Assembly: GCA_045599345.1 (NCBI GenBank)
Contig: JAZRVV010000020.1
Coordinates: 1 to 63,400 of the forward strand
Reading direction: 5' to 3'
Source of the DNA: UBA1227 sp045599345
Lineage (GTDB): Bacteria; Bacillota; Clostridia; Oscillospirales; Acutalibacteraceae
Length of the DNA: 63,400 bases
Shown: positions 50,016 to 60,184 of the stretch, piece after piece
Layout: each line of letters starts with the position of its first letter
Numbering within the stretch: position 1 is the stretch's first letter
The notes under the pieces: generated by a model
Told to the model about the DNA's origin: nothing
Seen by the model: only the letters and a program-made list of their open reading frames with translations
Databases searched by the model: none
Translations under genes and position numbers: made by a program

Positions 50016-51707
50016 ATGCCTAAAAAACGAACTACGCTTATACTTATCACCGCATTTATTTTGGTGTTTGTTACTATCTGTACGCTCTATTCGTACAGGA
50101 ACATAATCGCAGCAGTACGCAGCGAATCCTATACAAGATTCGAGGCAACAGCTGACGCACTTGCTGCAAAAGGTATGGCGGCAGAGGATTCTGACCTTGG
50201 TACAATCAATCTCTACTACGGTAATGGAGAGGCATTTATCATAGATAAAGAGAGCCTTGAAGTGCTCTATAATTCGCATGAGGTCAAGATAGGCCCAGAG
50301 CTTCAAAATGTATTTTCTGGCAAGGGAACAGTCAATGACTATGAACTTATACGCAGGGATGTAGATTCTTCACGTGAACTTGTTCTTTTGGCTCCAACTC
50401 GTACAGTGTACTCAGCGGTATATAATGCAGAGCGTTCCTTCGTAATACTTGTTGCAGTAGAGCTGTTTGCTTTTGCTGCATATATTTATCTTGTGTTTGC
50501 TAGCGCAAGACGTGGCGTTGAAAAGACACTCCTTGAAGAGCGTCTTCAAAAGGCAGTCGAAGCTGACGCTGCAAAGGCAATCTTCATTTCAAACATGTCT
50601 CATGACCTTAGAACTCCAATGAGTTCTTCAATTGGCTTTACAGACCTTGCATACGAAAATGCGGAAAATCCAGAAAAGGTTCGCGATTATTTAAAGAAAG
50701 TAAAGGTATCAAACGATCACCTTTTGACTCTGGTAAATGACATAGTTGACGTTAACCGCATTGAAAATGGTACAGTTTCAATCCGTGAGGATGCGTTCAA
50801 TCTTTACTCCGTTGTTGCAGGACTTGATGAAATGGTTCGTGGCACAATAGAGGCCAAGAAGATTACTTTCATGACAGACTTCTCTGGCATTATTGATGAG
50901 AACGTTTACTGCGACAAAATACACTTAAATCAGGTGTTCCTCAACATTTTCTCAAATGCTGAGAAGTTCACAGAGCCAGGTGGACTTGTCAAGTTCACCG
51001 TAGTGCAAAAGGACTGTGGTGAGCCTGGCTTTGGCGTTTACGAGTTTAGAATACTCGACAATGGTATCGGAATAGGCAATAACTTTATCAAGCATATTTA
51101 CGAGCCATTTGCACGTGAGAACGTTCTTGGCGTAAATAGGACCGTAGGCGCAGGCCTCGGCCTTACAATCACCAAGAACATAGTAGACCTTATGAATGGC
51201 TCGATTGCAGTAAAGAGTGAGCCAGGTGTAGGCACAGAATTCGTGCTTAAATTTAAATTTAAACTCGCTGATAGCAGGGTTGCAAGAGATGGCACAAACA
51301 GTGGTGCTACTGTTGCAATAGATAAATTTAGAGGCAAGAAGTTGCTTCTTGTTGAGGACAACGAACTCAACCGAGAGATGGCAAAAGATATTCTCGAGGA
51401 GCATGGATTTGTCGTTAACGATGTTGACGACGGCACAGTAGCTGTAGCTGTAATGGAAACAGCAATGGTAGGCGAATATGCAGCAATTTTGATGGATATT
51501 CAGATGCCTAACATGGATGGCTATGAGGCTACGCAGCATATCCGTGAGATGACCAAACCTCAGATTGCTGGCACACCAATTATTGCGATGACAGCAAACG
51601 CTTTTGATGAGGACAAGCAAAAATCACGCGATGCTGGTATGAATGCTCACATTACAAAGCCAGTTGATGTAGAAAAACTTCTTAAGGTACTCGATAGGTT
51701 CATTTAG
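50016..51707 (+). CDS. hybrid sensor histidine kinase with C-terminal receiver
   Basis: 563 residues. Membrane segment at about 7-24, an extracytoplasmic sensor domain (25-145), a second segment (146-165), then HisKA with H196 (ISNMSHDLRTPMSS), HATPase (DNGIGIG, GAGLGLTI) and a receiver with D494 (LLVEDNELNRE, LMDIQMPNMDG). It should autophosphorylate and pass phosphate to its receiver, then through an Hpt. The adjacent divergent genes encode an Hpt protein and an HD-GYP regulator. The receiver ends at the protein end, with no output domain. Confidence 0.93.
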   Translation: MPKKRTTLILITAFILVFVTICTLYSYRNIIAAVRSESYTRFEATADALAAKGMAAEDSDLGTINLYYGNGEAFIIDKESLEVLYNSHEVKIGPELQNVFSGKGTVNDYELIRRDVDSSRELVLLAPTRTVYSAVYNAERSFVILVAVELFAFAAYIYLVFASARRGVEKTLLEERLQKAVEADAAKAIFISNMSHDLRTPMSSSIGFTDLAYENAENPEKVRDYLKKVKVSNDHLLTLVNDIVDVNRIENGTVSIREDAFNLYSVVAGLDEMVRGTIEAKKITFMTDFSGIIDENVYCDKIHLNQVFLNIFSNAEKFTEPGGLVKFTVVQKDCGEPGFGVYEFRILDNGIGIGNNFIKHIYEPFARENVLGVNRTVGAGLGLTITKNIVDLMNGSIAVKSEPGVGTEFVLKFKFKLADSRVARDGTNSGATVAIDKFRGKKLLLVEDNELNREMAKDILEEHGFVVNDVDDGTVAVAVMETAMVGEYAAILMDIQMPNMDGYEATQHIREMTKPQIAGTPIIAMTANAFDEDKQKSRDAGMNAHITKPVDVEKLLKVLDRFI

Positions 51708-51725
51708 CGCAAAGGGGTGCTCTCG

Positions 51726-52445
51726 TTGTTAGAAATTAGTGGTGTAACAAAGACATTCAACGACTTAAAGGCTGTTGATGATTTAAGTTTTAAAGTAAAC
51801 GATGGTGAGATAGTTGGTTTTGTCGGCCCAAATGGCGCTGGCAAAACAACAACTATGAAAATACTCACAGGTATATTAAAGCCAGACTGTGGCATAGTAA
51901 ATGTCAATGGTTTTGATATGGCAAAGAGCCCTCTTGAGGCAAAGGAAATAATTGGATATATCGCGGATAGCCCTGATATGTTCCTCCGTCTCAAAGGTAT
52001 AGAATTTTTGAATTTTATCGCCGATATATATAAGGTCCCAACCGATGTTCGTCGTGAGAGGATTGAAACTTTTGCTACACGTTTTGGCCTTATTGACGCA
52101 CTTGACTTGCCGATGCAGAGTTATTCTCATGGTATGCGTCAAAAGGCGATGGTTGCCGCAGCTTTGGTTCACAATCCACCAGTATGGATTTTGGACGAGC
52201 CACTCATAGGCCTCGATCCAAAATCTGCATACGAGCTTAAAAATATGATGCGTGAGCATGCGGCCAAGGGCAACTGCGTCCTTTTCTCAACTCACGTTTT
52301 GGAAGTTGCAGAAAAGCTCTGTGACAAGATTATTATCATCAACCACGGCAAAGATATTTTCTACGGCACAATGGATGAATTGTCAGCAAAATATCCTGGC
52401 CTTGACTTTGAGCAGATTTTCCTTGAGATGACCGGAGAAAAATAA
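51726..52445 (+). CDS. ABC transporter ATP-binding protein
   Basis: 239 residues. Walker A GPNGAGKTTTMK, signature YSHGMRQKAMVA (in place of LSGGQ), Walker B VWILDEPLIGLDP and the switch His in STHVLEVAE. This type pairs with exporter permeases. I use the TTG at 51726 with AAAGGGG 8 bases upstream; an earlier GTG overlaps that site. The permease begins 1 base after its stop. Confidence 0.9.
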   Translation: MLEISGVTKTFNDLKAVDDLSFKVNDGEIVGFVGPNGAGKTTTMKILTGILKPDCGIVNVNGFDMAKSPLEAKEIIGYIADSPDMFLRLKGIEFLNFIADIYKVPTDVRRERIETFATRFGLIDALDLPMQSYSHGMRQKAMVAAALVHNPPVWILDEPLIGLDPKSAYELKNMMREHAAKGNCVLFSTHVLEVAEKLCDKIIIINHGKDIFYGTMDELSAKYPGLDFEQIFLEMTGEK

Positions 52446-52446
52446 G

Positions 52447-54111
52447 ATGTCAACTTATATAGCACTAACCAAAGCATTTATAAAATCTCTGTCAATGAGT
52501 AAATCAAGCGACAGGCGCACACGAATAACCATGAAGGTTATCGTAGCTGTTGTCGTGTTGTTTATTTTTGTCCCAGTGGCAATTTTTTGCTCTTTGATGA
52601 CATACAGCCTTGTTGACAACCTCTCATATTTCCACATCCAGGATTTGGGCGTTGCAATGGTATTTCATATGATATCCCTGTTTTCGCTTTTCTTTGGATT
52701 TAATGTTATTTTTTCAGAGTTTTACTTCTCAAGTGATATTGAGTTTGTCAGGCCTTGGCCTGTTAAGGCATGGGAGCTTGTTGCATCCAAATTTACAGTT
52801 TCCTTCTATGTTGATAACGCAATGCAAGTGTTTATGGTAATTGCAAGTTTGGTAGGCTTCTTCTTTGCTGCAAAACCAGGAGCAATGTCATACATTGCTA
52901 GTGTATTTGCAACTATTACTCTTCCAATATTGCCACTATGCTATTGTGGAATTTTATCTATGATAGTAATGCGTTTTACAAAAGCGATTAAAAATAAAGA
53001 AGGCGTACAGCGTGTATCTGCTGTGGTTTTAGCCTTCTTAATCCTTGTGTTTGTAATCCTTTTCCGTGTTTTGGCATCAAACGCAGAGGATGCAATTCAT
53101 TTCTTTGTTACAGAGACAAACAGCCCGTTTGTTGAGTATATGAATAAGATATTCCCAACAGTTCACTTTATATCAAAAGCAATTGCTTTTGGCAGTGTAA
53201 CTGATTTGCTCATATATATCCTTATAAATGTTGTTGCGATAGCACTTATGCTTTTGGTAGCGGAGCTACTTTATTTCAAGGGCTTTGAAAACTTGGTGTC
53301 AAACGGCAAGGCCAAGACACGCTCCATCGACGCTCTTATGGAAGCATCCACACAGACAACTCCATTTAAGGCTTATTTCAAAAAAGAGCTTATGATACTA
53401 GTTCGTACACCTTCGTTTTTTACAAACTGTGTAATACCGAACTTTATCTGGCCAGTATTTGTATTGATTATATTAAAGATGCAGACTTATGATGCATCTC
53501 TTACAGCGCTTCGCATGTATAACGTTAACAGACCAAAGATTGTTGGATTTTTCCTTATCGTTGGTTCTGTTGTATTCTCACTTATTATGACTTCTCTCAA
53601 CTCAATTGCTTCAAATGCAATTTCAAGAGAGGGAAAGCATTTCCAGTTTATGAAGTACATTCCAGTCCCTTATGATATGCAATGGGATATCAAAGTACTC
53701 GTATCATTCCTTTTAACTTTCATCGGTATTTGGATGTATTTGCTTCCAGCATGCATCTTGATTCATATAAATGTAATCTACGTTTTAGTGGCAATAGCAC
53801 TTAGCATATTGTCTATCACATTTAGCTCCTATATGGGAGTATATATCGATAGCATCCAACCAAAACTTGTTTGGGATGACGAACTATCTGTTTTGAGAGA
53901 AAACACTAATGTTGCTTTATCTATGGGAATTGCCCTTGGTATTTCAATAGCAATTGGTTCTGTATGCTATGCATTTTATGCATTCATCAAAGTGCGATTG
54001 CTCCTTGTATCCCTAGCACTCTTTGTCTTGCTCGCTCTTCTCAATTTGCTTGTGCTTTGGCGCACAGCAAAGAAAGGCAAGAAGAACATAGCCGAGCAAG
54101 AGGAAATGTAG
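52447..54111 (+). CDS. large ABC exporter permease
   Basis: 554 residues, with about 12-16 hydrophobic segments in two similar halves and a basic cytoplasmic loop between them (NGKAKTRSIDALMEA). This is the build of single-chain ABC-2-type exporter permeases in Firmicutes. It pairs with the ATPase immediately upstream. The cargo is unknown; neighbouring genes do not suggest one. Confidence 0.82.
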   Translation: MSTYIALTKAFIKSLSMSKSSDRRTRITMKVIVAVVVLFIFVPVAIFCSLMTYSLVDNLSYFHIQDLGVAMVFHMISLFSLFFGFNVIFSEFYFSSDIEFVRPWPVKAWELVASKFTVSFYVDNAMQVFMVIASLVGFFFAAKPGAMSYIASVFATITLPILPLCYCGILSMIVMRFTKAIKNKEGVQRVSAVVLAFLILVFVILFRVLASNAEDAIHFFVTETNSPFVEYMNKIFPTVHFISKAIAFGSVTDLLIYILINVVAIALMLLVAELLYFKGFENLVSNGKAKTRSIDALMEASTQTTPFKAYFKKELMILVRTPSFFTNCVIPNFIWPVFVLIILKMQTYDASLTALRMYNVNRPKIVGFFLIVGSVVFSLIMTSLNSIASNAISREGKHFQFMKYIPVPYDMQWDIKVLVSFLLTFIGIWMYLLPACILIHINVIYVLVAIALSILSITFSSYMGVYIDSIQPKLVWDDELSVLRENTNVALSMGIALGISIAIGSVCYAFYAFIKVRLLLVSLALFVLLALLNLLVLWRTAKKGKKNIAEQEEM

Positions 54112-54148
54112 GTAATAATTAAATCAAATATAGATTGAGGACTAAGTA

Positions 54149-56095
54149 ATGGCAAAACTAGATTTATCAAAATTTCAAAAAGTTAAAGAGCTTAAAAATA
54201 TCAACCCAATGAAGCTCTTTAACATTAGGTTCAGCAAGGCTGACAAGATGAAGTTGAGACGACTTGGTCTTGGCATACTTATCTTTCTTGTTGGTCTCAT
54301 TCTTTACAAAGCGATCAAGAAAACAATTTGGGTGGGCCTTCCGTTTTTGATAATTGCGTATATCATTCTCTCAATTGATGTAGTGTTTAAGATGATACGC
54401 GAAATAAAGAAGAAAAATTTCTTTAGCGAATGCCTGCTTATGGTAATTGCGAGTTTGGGTGCATTTGTTGTTGGAGAGTACCCAGAAGCTGCGGCTGTTA
54501 TGATCCTTTACCAAATAGGTGAGATACTTGAGGATATCGCAGTAGACAGGTCTGAGCGCTCAATTGCAGAACTCATGGACATTCGCCCAGATGTTGCATA
54601 TATCCAACGTGGCGAGTTACAGGCAGTTCACCCATCGCAGGTATCTGTTGGTGAGCGAATTGTAGTACGCCCAGGCGAGCGAATTCCACTCGACGGCGAA
54701 GTAACAATAGGCGAAAGCTATGTTGATACATCTGCGATAACTGGTGAACCAACACCACGCCACGTTGCACCTGGCAGTGAGGTTCTCTCTGGCTTTATCA
54801 ACAACGACGGTGTTATCACAATCAAGGTAACAAAGCCATTTGCTGAATCAACAGCAACAAGAGTAATTGAGCTAGTCAAAGAAGCTGGCGAGCGCAAAGC
54901 TCCAGCAGAGCAGTTCATTGCCAAGTTCTCTCGCTATTACACCCCTGCAGTAATTGCGCTCGCACTTATTATTGCAGTTGTTCCAAGTATCATATTAAAG
55001 GCTTGGAAAGCATGGGTTTATCGTGGCCTTATCTGTCTCGTAATTGCTTGCCCTTGTGCAATTGTTATCTCTGTACCTCTTGCTTTCTTTGCAGGACTTG
55101 GTGTTGCTTCTCGCAACGGCATTTTGGTCAAGGGATCAAACTACCTTGAGGCACTCAATAACATAGGCACAGTTGTATTTGACAAGACAGGCACACTGAC
55201 AAAGGGTGTATTTGGTGTAACACAGGTTTCAGCAACTAATGATTTCTCTGAGTCTCAACTTTTAACACTTGCTGCTTATGCAGAATGTCAGTCAAATCAT
55301 CCAATAGCAAAGTCAATTATGGACCTCTACTATAAAAATGGTGGACGTCATATAGATAGGGAAAGAATCACAGATTACAAGGAAATCCCTGGCCACGGTT
55401 TAAGTGTTGTAGCTGGCGGTCACTTGATTCTCGCTGGTAACGCAAAACTCATGCGTGCTGCCAAGATTAGCATTACAGAGAGCACAGCTCCAGGCACACG
55501 CGTGTATGTTGCCGCCGACGGCAAACTTGTCGGCTACATCATCATTGATGATGAGATTCGCGATGATGCAAGGGAGACAGTGCTTGCTCTTCACGACCTT
55601 GGCGTTATGCATACTGCAATGCTCACTGGCGACAATGCAAGCGCTGCCGCCAATGTTGCTCGCAATGTTGGCATTGAGAAGTATTATGCAGAACTCCTCC
55701 CAGAGGACAAGGTTGAAAAACTCGAGGAAGTAATTAATTCTTCTGAGGAAAATGGCGGAATCGTAGCATTTGTTGGTGATGGCATAAATGACGCACCAGT
55801 ACTTGCTCGTGCTGACATCGGCATCGCAATGGGTGGTATCGGTAGTGATGCCGCAATAGAAGCCGCTGATGTTGTACTGATGGAGGATAATCCATCCAAG
55901 GTTGCCGATGCAATTGCAATTGCAAGTGATACCAAGATGATAGTCAAGGAAAACATTATTGGTTCACTCGTAGTAAAACTTCTCTTATTCTTACTCGGAC
56001 TTATAGGCATAGTTGGTATGTGGTTTGCAGTATTTGCAGATGTCGGAGTAATGATTCTTGCAATTGTAAATTCAATGCGACTATTAAAGAAATAA
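54149..56095 (+). CDS. P1B-type heavy-metal ATPase (Zn/Cd/Pb group)
   Basis: 648 residues. The metal-transport motif is CPC (residues 301-303, ACPCAIVISVPLAFF), the phosphorylated Asp is D345 in DKTGTLT, and the actuator loop reads TGEPTP. HP, GDGIND and a Lys in NGILVKGS match the ZntA/CadA group that exports Zn, Cd or Pb. There is no N-terminal HMA metal-binding domain; instead about 45 basic residues (FQKVKELKNINPMKLFNIRF). No ArsR/MerR regulator is adjacent. Confidence 0.92.
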   Translation: MAKLDLSKFQKVKELKNINPMKLFNIRFSKADKMKLRRLGLGILIFLVGLILYKAIKKTIWVGLPFLIIAYIILSIDVVFKMIREIKKKNFFSECLLMVIASLGAFVVGEYPEAAAVMILYQIGEILEDIAVDRSERSIAELMDIRPDVAYIQRGELQAVHPSQVSVGERIVVRPGERIPLDGEVTIGESYVDTSAITGEPTPRHVAPGSEVLSGFINNDGVITIKVTKPFAESTATRVIELVKEAGERKAPAEQFIAKFSRYYTPAVIALALIIAVVPSIILKAWKAWVYRGLICLVIACPCAIVISVPLAFFAGLGVASRNGILVKGSNYLEALNNIGTVVFDKTGTLTKGVFGVTQVSATNDFSESQLLTLAAYAECQSNHPIAKSIMDLYYKNGGRHIDRERITDYKEIPGHGLSVVAGGHLILAGNAKLMRAAKISITESTAPGTRVYVAADGKLVGYIIIDDEIRDDARETVLALHDLGVMHTAMLTGDNASAAANVARNVGIEKYYAELLPEDKVEKLEEVINSSEENGGIVAFVGDGINDAPVLARADIGIAMGGIGSDAAIEAADVVLMEDNPSKVADAIAIASDTKMIVKENIIGSLVVKLLLFLLGLIGIVGMWFAVFADVGVMILAIVNSMRLLKK

Positions 56096-56127
56096 CTTTG
56101 CATGATTGAAAATAGAAAGGGACAGCA

Positions 56128-57255
56128 ATGGAACAGATGACATGCAAGCACTATAAAAAGTGCGGTGGATGCCAACTCGATATGCCGTATGAGGGTCAGC
56201 TTGAATACAAGCAAAAGCTTGAGCAAAAGTACCTTGACAAGTTTGCCTCAATAGAACCTATTATCGGTATGTACTATCCATATCACTACCGCAACAAGGT
56301 CCAGGCGGCATTTGGATATGACAAGCGTGCTGGCAAGATAATTTCCGGTGTCTATCAATCTAACTCACACAAGATTGTTCCAGTTGATTCCTGCCTCATT
56401 GAGGATAAAAAGGCAGACGAGATTATCGTCACAGTACGTGGCCTTTGCAAGGATTTCAAATTCATCCCAAGGCACGTACTCGTAAAGCGAGGCTTTAAAA
56501 CCAATCAAATAATGGTAGTGGTTGTCACAGATTCGCCAATCCTTCCTGCCAAGAACAATTTTGTCAAGGCACTACTTGGAGTGCATCCAGAGATTACAAC
56601 TATCATTCACAATATCAACCCGTACGAGACCAACCTCGTCCTTGGCGACAGGGAAAACATCCTTTATGGCAAGGGATATATCGAGGATGAGCTTATGGGC
56701 CTAACCTTTAGGATATCTGCCAAGAGTTTTTATCAGATTAATCCAACTCAGACAGAGAAACTATACAAAACAGCAATAGATTTTGCCGGATTTACCGGCA
56801 AGGAATCTATGCTCGACGCCTATTGTGGCACAGGCACAATTGGCCTTATTGCGGCCAAGAATGGAGCGGGCAACGTCATAGGCGTCGAACTGGAAAAGTC
56901 CGCTGTGCGCGATGCGATTTCCAACGCAAAGCGCAATAAAATAGACAACATCTATTTCTATAACGCTGACGCAACCGATTTTATTATCGACCTTGCGCAG
57001 AGCGGTGAACACATAGATGTTGTCATGATGGATCCGCCACGTGCGGGTTCTACCGAGGAGTTTTTGGATGCCGTAGATGCGCTCCTGCCGGAGCGGGTAG
57101 TATACGTATCTTGCAATCCCGAGACCCTCGCACGTGACCTTGATTACTTTATCAAAAAAGGCAAGTACAAGGTGGATAGGATTCAACCTGTTGATATGTT
57201 CCCACATACAACGCATATTGAAACAGTAGTTGAGATGTCGCGCAAGCGAGCATAG
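56128..57255 (+). CDS. RNA (uracil-5-)-methyltransferase, RlmD/TrmA family
   Basis: 375 residues. It starts with the iron-sulfur cysteines (CKHYKKCGGC) and continues with YRNKVQAAFG, the SAM site LDAYCGTGTIGL, MMDPPRAGS and the catalytic Cys in YVSCNPETLARDL. It methylates C5 of a uridine in 23S rRNA, or in tRNA. The usual N-terminal TRAM RNA-binding domain of the RlmD group is missing; the protein begins at the cluster motif. AAGGG before the ATG supports this start, so the absence is real. Confidence 0.9.
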   Translation: MEQMTCKHYKKCGGCQLDMPYEGQLEYKQKLEQKYLDKFASIEPIIGMYYPYHYRNKVQAAFGYDKRAGKIISGVYQSNSHKIVPVDSCLIEDKKADEIIVTVRGLCKDFKFIPRHVLVKRGFKTNQIMVVVVTDSPILPAKNNFVKALLGVHPEITTIIHNINPYETNLVLGDRENILYGKGYIEDELMGLTFRISAKSFYQINPTQTEKLYKTAIDFAGFTGKESMLDAYCGTGTIGLIAAKNGAGNVIGVELEKSAVRDAISNAKRNKIDNIYFYNADATDFIIDLAQSGEHIDVVMMDPPRAGSTEEFLDAVDALLPERVVYVSCNPETLARDLDYFIKKGKYKVDRIQPVDMFPHTTHIETVVEMSRKRA

Positions 57256-57295
57256 TGATACTGAATTTAAACGCTTATAAATTGGGGTGTAGCGT

Positions 57296-60145
57296 ATGAT
57301 GAAAAATCATCATTCAAAAATTAAAATGTTGATTTCGGCGTTTTTAGCAATACTATTATTGTTTTCAATAGCGCCGATGGCATTTGCTGCTGAAAAGAGC
57401 GATAACGAAAAGGTCAAGACAGTAAGGCTTGGTTATTTCAGTTTCCAAAATTACATGATTGGTGCAGGAGAGGGAGAGACCAAATCGGGCTTTGCCTATG
57501 ATTTGCTCTGCGAAGTTGCTGCTATTAACAACTGGAAATATGAGTATGTATATGGTGATTTCAATGACCTCTATGCTCAGTTTTTAAAGGGTGAAATTGA
57601 TATTATCCCTTGTCTTGTTTACACCGAAGAGAGAGCAGAACAACACCTGTTCTCTGATGAAGAGATATATGCAGAGCAATATTTCATATCAACAAAAAAT
57701 GAAAATATAACTGGTCCTATTAGTATCAAGGACCTCAATGGTAAAAAGATTAGTTCTGTTGTGGATTGCCATCAAAACGAAGTTTTTGAAGAATGGGCAA
57801 AGCAAAACGGAATTTCATGCAAACTTGTTTTAACCCCATCATTTGATGATTCATGGAAACAACTTGATGAGGGCAAAACAGACTATATCCTCAATATTGA
57901 TAGTGCTTCACAGGATTCTGGTTACACCTCACTGTTTTCTGTAGGCGCGGGCAGTTCACGTTTCGCAATTGCTCCTGGATGCGAGGATATTCGCACTGAA
58001 ATGAACAGCGCCATCAACACAATTTATGAGATAAATCCATTTTCAATTTCACACCTCAAGGAAAAATATCTTTCAGAAACACTCTCGTCATTCAAACTTT
58101 CAAAAGAGGAGCAGGATTGGCTCAAACAACACAATGTAATTAAGGTTGCTGCTTTTTTGGACAATATTCCTTATACGTATGCGGATAGCAAAGGAAATGC
58201 AGTCGGTGTATATCCTGATATGATGGAGCGTATGTTTAATAAGCTCGATGTTGATATCAAAATTGAGTGGAAACTCTATAACTCACTTGATGAGATGCAC
58301 GAGGCTTTGGCTTGTGACGAGGTCGACCTCGTATGCCCTGATTATTATGGTCACTACTTCGCAGACGAGGGAGGCATGATAATCTCTGAGAAAATTCAAG
58401 ATGTTGGAATGGGCCTACTTTTTGGTAGAAAAACCAAAGAGAGTGATATTAAAACAATCGCAATACCAGACAGCAAATTGCTTGAAGAGTATGTGTCCGA
58501 TGTCTATCCAAAAGCAAAATTAGTCAAGTATGATACTGTAAATGACTGCGTCAAAGCAGTGGCGAGAAATCGCGTTGATGCTGCAATCGGACATATGGCT
58601 TCGTTGCAGGAAAAGTCAGTAAAATACTCCAAAGTTTTTATTATTAAACCACTTTCAAAAGGCTGTCCTGTTTGTTTCTCGGCAAATCAAAAGGATGGTA
58701 TGCTTCTCTGTATAATTAACCGTGGACTCCACTTGATTTCGGATTCAGAGCTACAATCTCTCGAGACACAGTACACTCCAGAAAATGACTATGCACTTTG
58801 GACATATGTTAAAAATAACAAGTTGCTTGTTGTGATGATGGCTTTTGCTTTTGTTATGATTGTATTGTTTGCAGTGAATAGAACTGTAAGCTCGAGAAAA
58901 CTAACAAAGAACATTGACGAGATTACCAAACAGAAGGAGATTATCGAAGCCAACGAGAAGGAACTTGTCCTTGCAAAGGAAGCGGCGAACGCTGCGAGTG
59001 AAGCAAAGTCAACCTTCCTTTTCAATATGTCGCATGATATTAGAACACCTATGAATGCTATCATGGGCTATTCGGACCGCCTCATAAAGCACATTGATGA
59101 GCCGAATGTTGTAAAGGACAGTGCGACAAAGATCAAGACATCCGGTGACTATCTGTTGTCACTTATAAATGATGTCCTTGACATGGCAAGGATTGAGTCT
59201 AACAAAGTAAAACTTGATGAAGAAGTATATAACATCAAGGAAAGAGCATATAAGCTTTGCGATGTATTTGAAGTGAATATGCAGAGCAAAGATTTGAATT
59301 TTATAGTTGACTTTGATGACGTTACAGATGTAATGCTTCGATATGATAGTTTGAAGCTTCGTCAAATTATGCTTAATATCATCTCCAATGCTGTAAAGTA
59401 CACACGAAATGGTGGCACAATAACGCATACAATGAAACAACTTCCATGTGACAAGCCTGACTATGCAAGGTATGAAATAGTTGTTGAAGATACCGGTATC
59501 GGTATGAACCAAGAGTATGTAAAGCATATATTTGAGCAGTTCACAAGAAGTGATGACTCCATAACAAGAGAGACTCAAGGTACAGGCCTTGGAATGTCGA
59601 TAGTGCGCAAACTTATCGATTTGATGGGTGGCACAATTGATATTGATAGTGAGCTTGGACGCGGAACCAAGATTACAATTGTAATCGATTTTAAAAAAGC
59701 AACTGAGGAAGAGATTAAGAGATTCGAAAGTGAAGAGGCAATATCTCTTGATTCAATTGATTTAGAAGGTATCAAGATACTCCTCGTTGATGACAATGAA
59801 CTCAACCGTGAAATCGCTCAGGAAATCCTAGAGGATGAGGGCTGCATTGTGGCAGGCATCGCAGAAAACGGTGTAATTGCACTTGGCAAGATTCAAGAGT
59901 CAAAACCAGGTGACTATGATATTGTCCTTATGGATATTCAAATGCCAGTAATGAATGGTTATGAAGCAACAGGTCGCATTCGTGAACTTGAGGATAAAGA
60001 CCTTGCAGACATTCCAATCATTGCAATGACAGCAAACGCTTTTGATGAGGATCGCCAAAACGCTTTGGACGCTGGCATGAATGCCCATCTTACCAAGCCT
60101 ATTGATGTCAAGGAACTTAAGCAAACATTGGCAAAATTCAGATAA
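57296..60145 (+). CDS. hybrid sensor kinase with two periplasmic-binding-protein-like sensor domains
   Basis: 949 residues. A signal peptide ends near AFAAEK (residue 34). Two SBP_bac_3-type solute-binding domains follow (about 40-255 and 275-490), arranged as in BvgS/EvgS. After a membrane segment (about 505-527) and a coiled coil come HisKA with H580 (FNMSHDIRTPMNA), HATPase (GTGLGMSI) and a receiver with D880 (LLVDDNELNRE, LMDIQMPVMNG). The solute domains suggest it senses amino acids or similar molecules outside the cell. Its receiver has no output, so it probably signals through a separate Hpt. A second in-frame ATG directly follows the first. Confidence 0.93.
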   Translation: MMKNHHSKIKMLISAFLAILLLFSIAPMAFAAEKSDNEKVKTVRLGYFSFQNYMIGAGEGETKSGFAYDLLCEVAAINNWKYEYVYGDFNDLYAQFLKGEIDIIPCLVYTEERAEQHLFSDEEIYAEQYFISTKNENITGPISIKDLNGKKISSVVDCHQNEVFEEWAKQNGISCKLVLTPSFDDSWKQLDEGKTDYILNIDSASQDSGYTSLFSVGAGSSRFAIAPGCEDIRTEMNSAINTIYEINPFSISHLKEKYLSETLSSFKLSKEEQDWLKQHNVIKVAAFLDNIPYTYADSKGNAVGVYPDMMERMFNKLDVDIKIEWKLYNSLDEMHEALACDEVDLVCPDYYGHYFADEGGMIISEKIQDVGMGLLFGRKTKESDIKTIAIPDSKLLEEYVSDVYPKAKLVKYDTVNDCVKAVARNRVDAAIGHMASLQEKSVKYSKVFIIKPLSKGCPVCFSANQKDGMLLCIINRGLHLISDSELQSLETQYTPENDYALWTYVKNNKLLVVMMAFAFVMIVLFAVNRTVSSRKLTKNIDEITKQKEIIEANEKELVLAKEAANAASEAKSTFLFNMSHDIRTPMNAIMGYSDRLIKHIDEPNVVKDSATKIKTSGDYLLSLINDVLDMARIESNKVKLDEEVYNIKERAYKLCDVFEVNMQSKDLNFIVDFDDVTDVMLRYDSLKLRQIMLNIISNAVKYTRNGGTITHTMKQLPCDKPDYARYEIVVEDTGIGMNQEYVKHIFEQFTRSDDSITRETQGTGLGMSIVRKLIDLMGGTIDIDSELGRGTKITIVIDFKKATEEEIKRFESEEAISLDSIDLEGIKILLVDDNELNREIAQEILEDEGCIVAGIAENGVIALGKIQESKPGDYDIVLMDIQMPVMNGYEATGRIRELEDKDLADIPIIAMTANAFDEDRQNALDAGMNAHLTKPIDVKELKQTLAKFR

Positions 60146-60150
60146 AGAAT

Positions 60151-60182
60151 AAGAGCTCCTGGAAATCCAGGAGCTCTTTTAC
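60151..60182. terminator. intrinsic terminator after the second hybrid kinase
   Basis: A 12-bp perfect stem (AAGAGCTCCTGG / CCAGGAGCTCTT) with an AAAT loop and a T-run; convergent with the surface protein gene. Confidence 0.92.
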
Positions 60183-60184
60183 TT

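Noticed and set aside
50952..51620. 222-codon antisense frame in the hybrid kinase gene
   Set aside because: A shadow of HATPase and receiver codons with no domain content.
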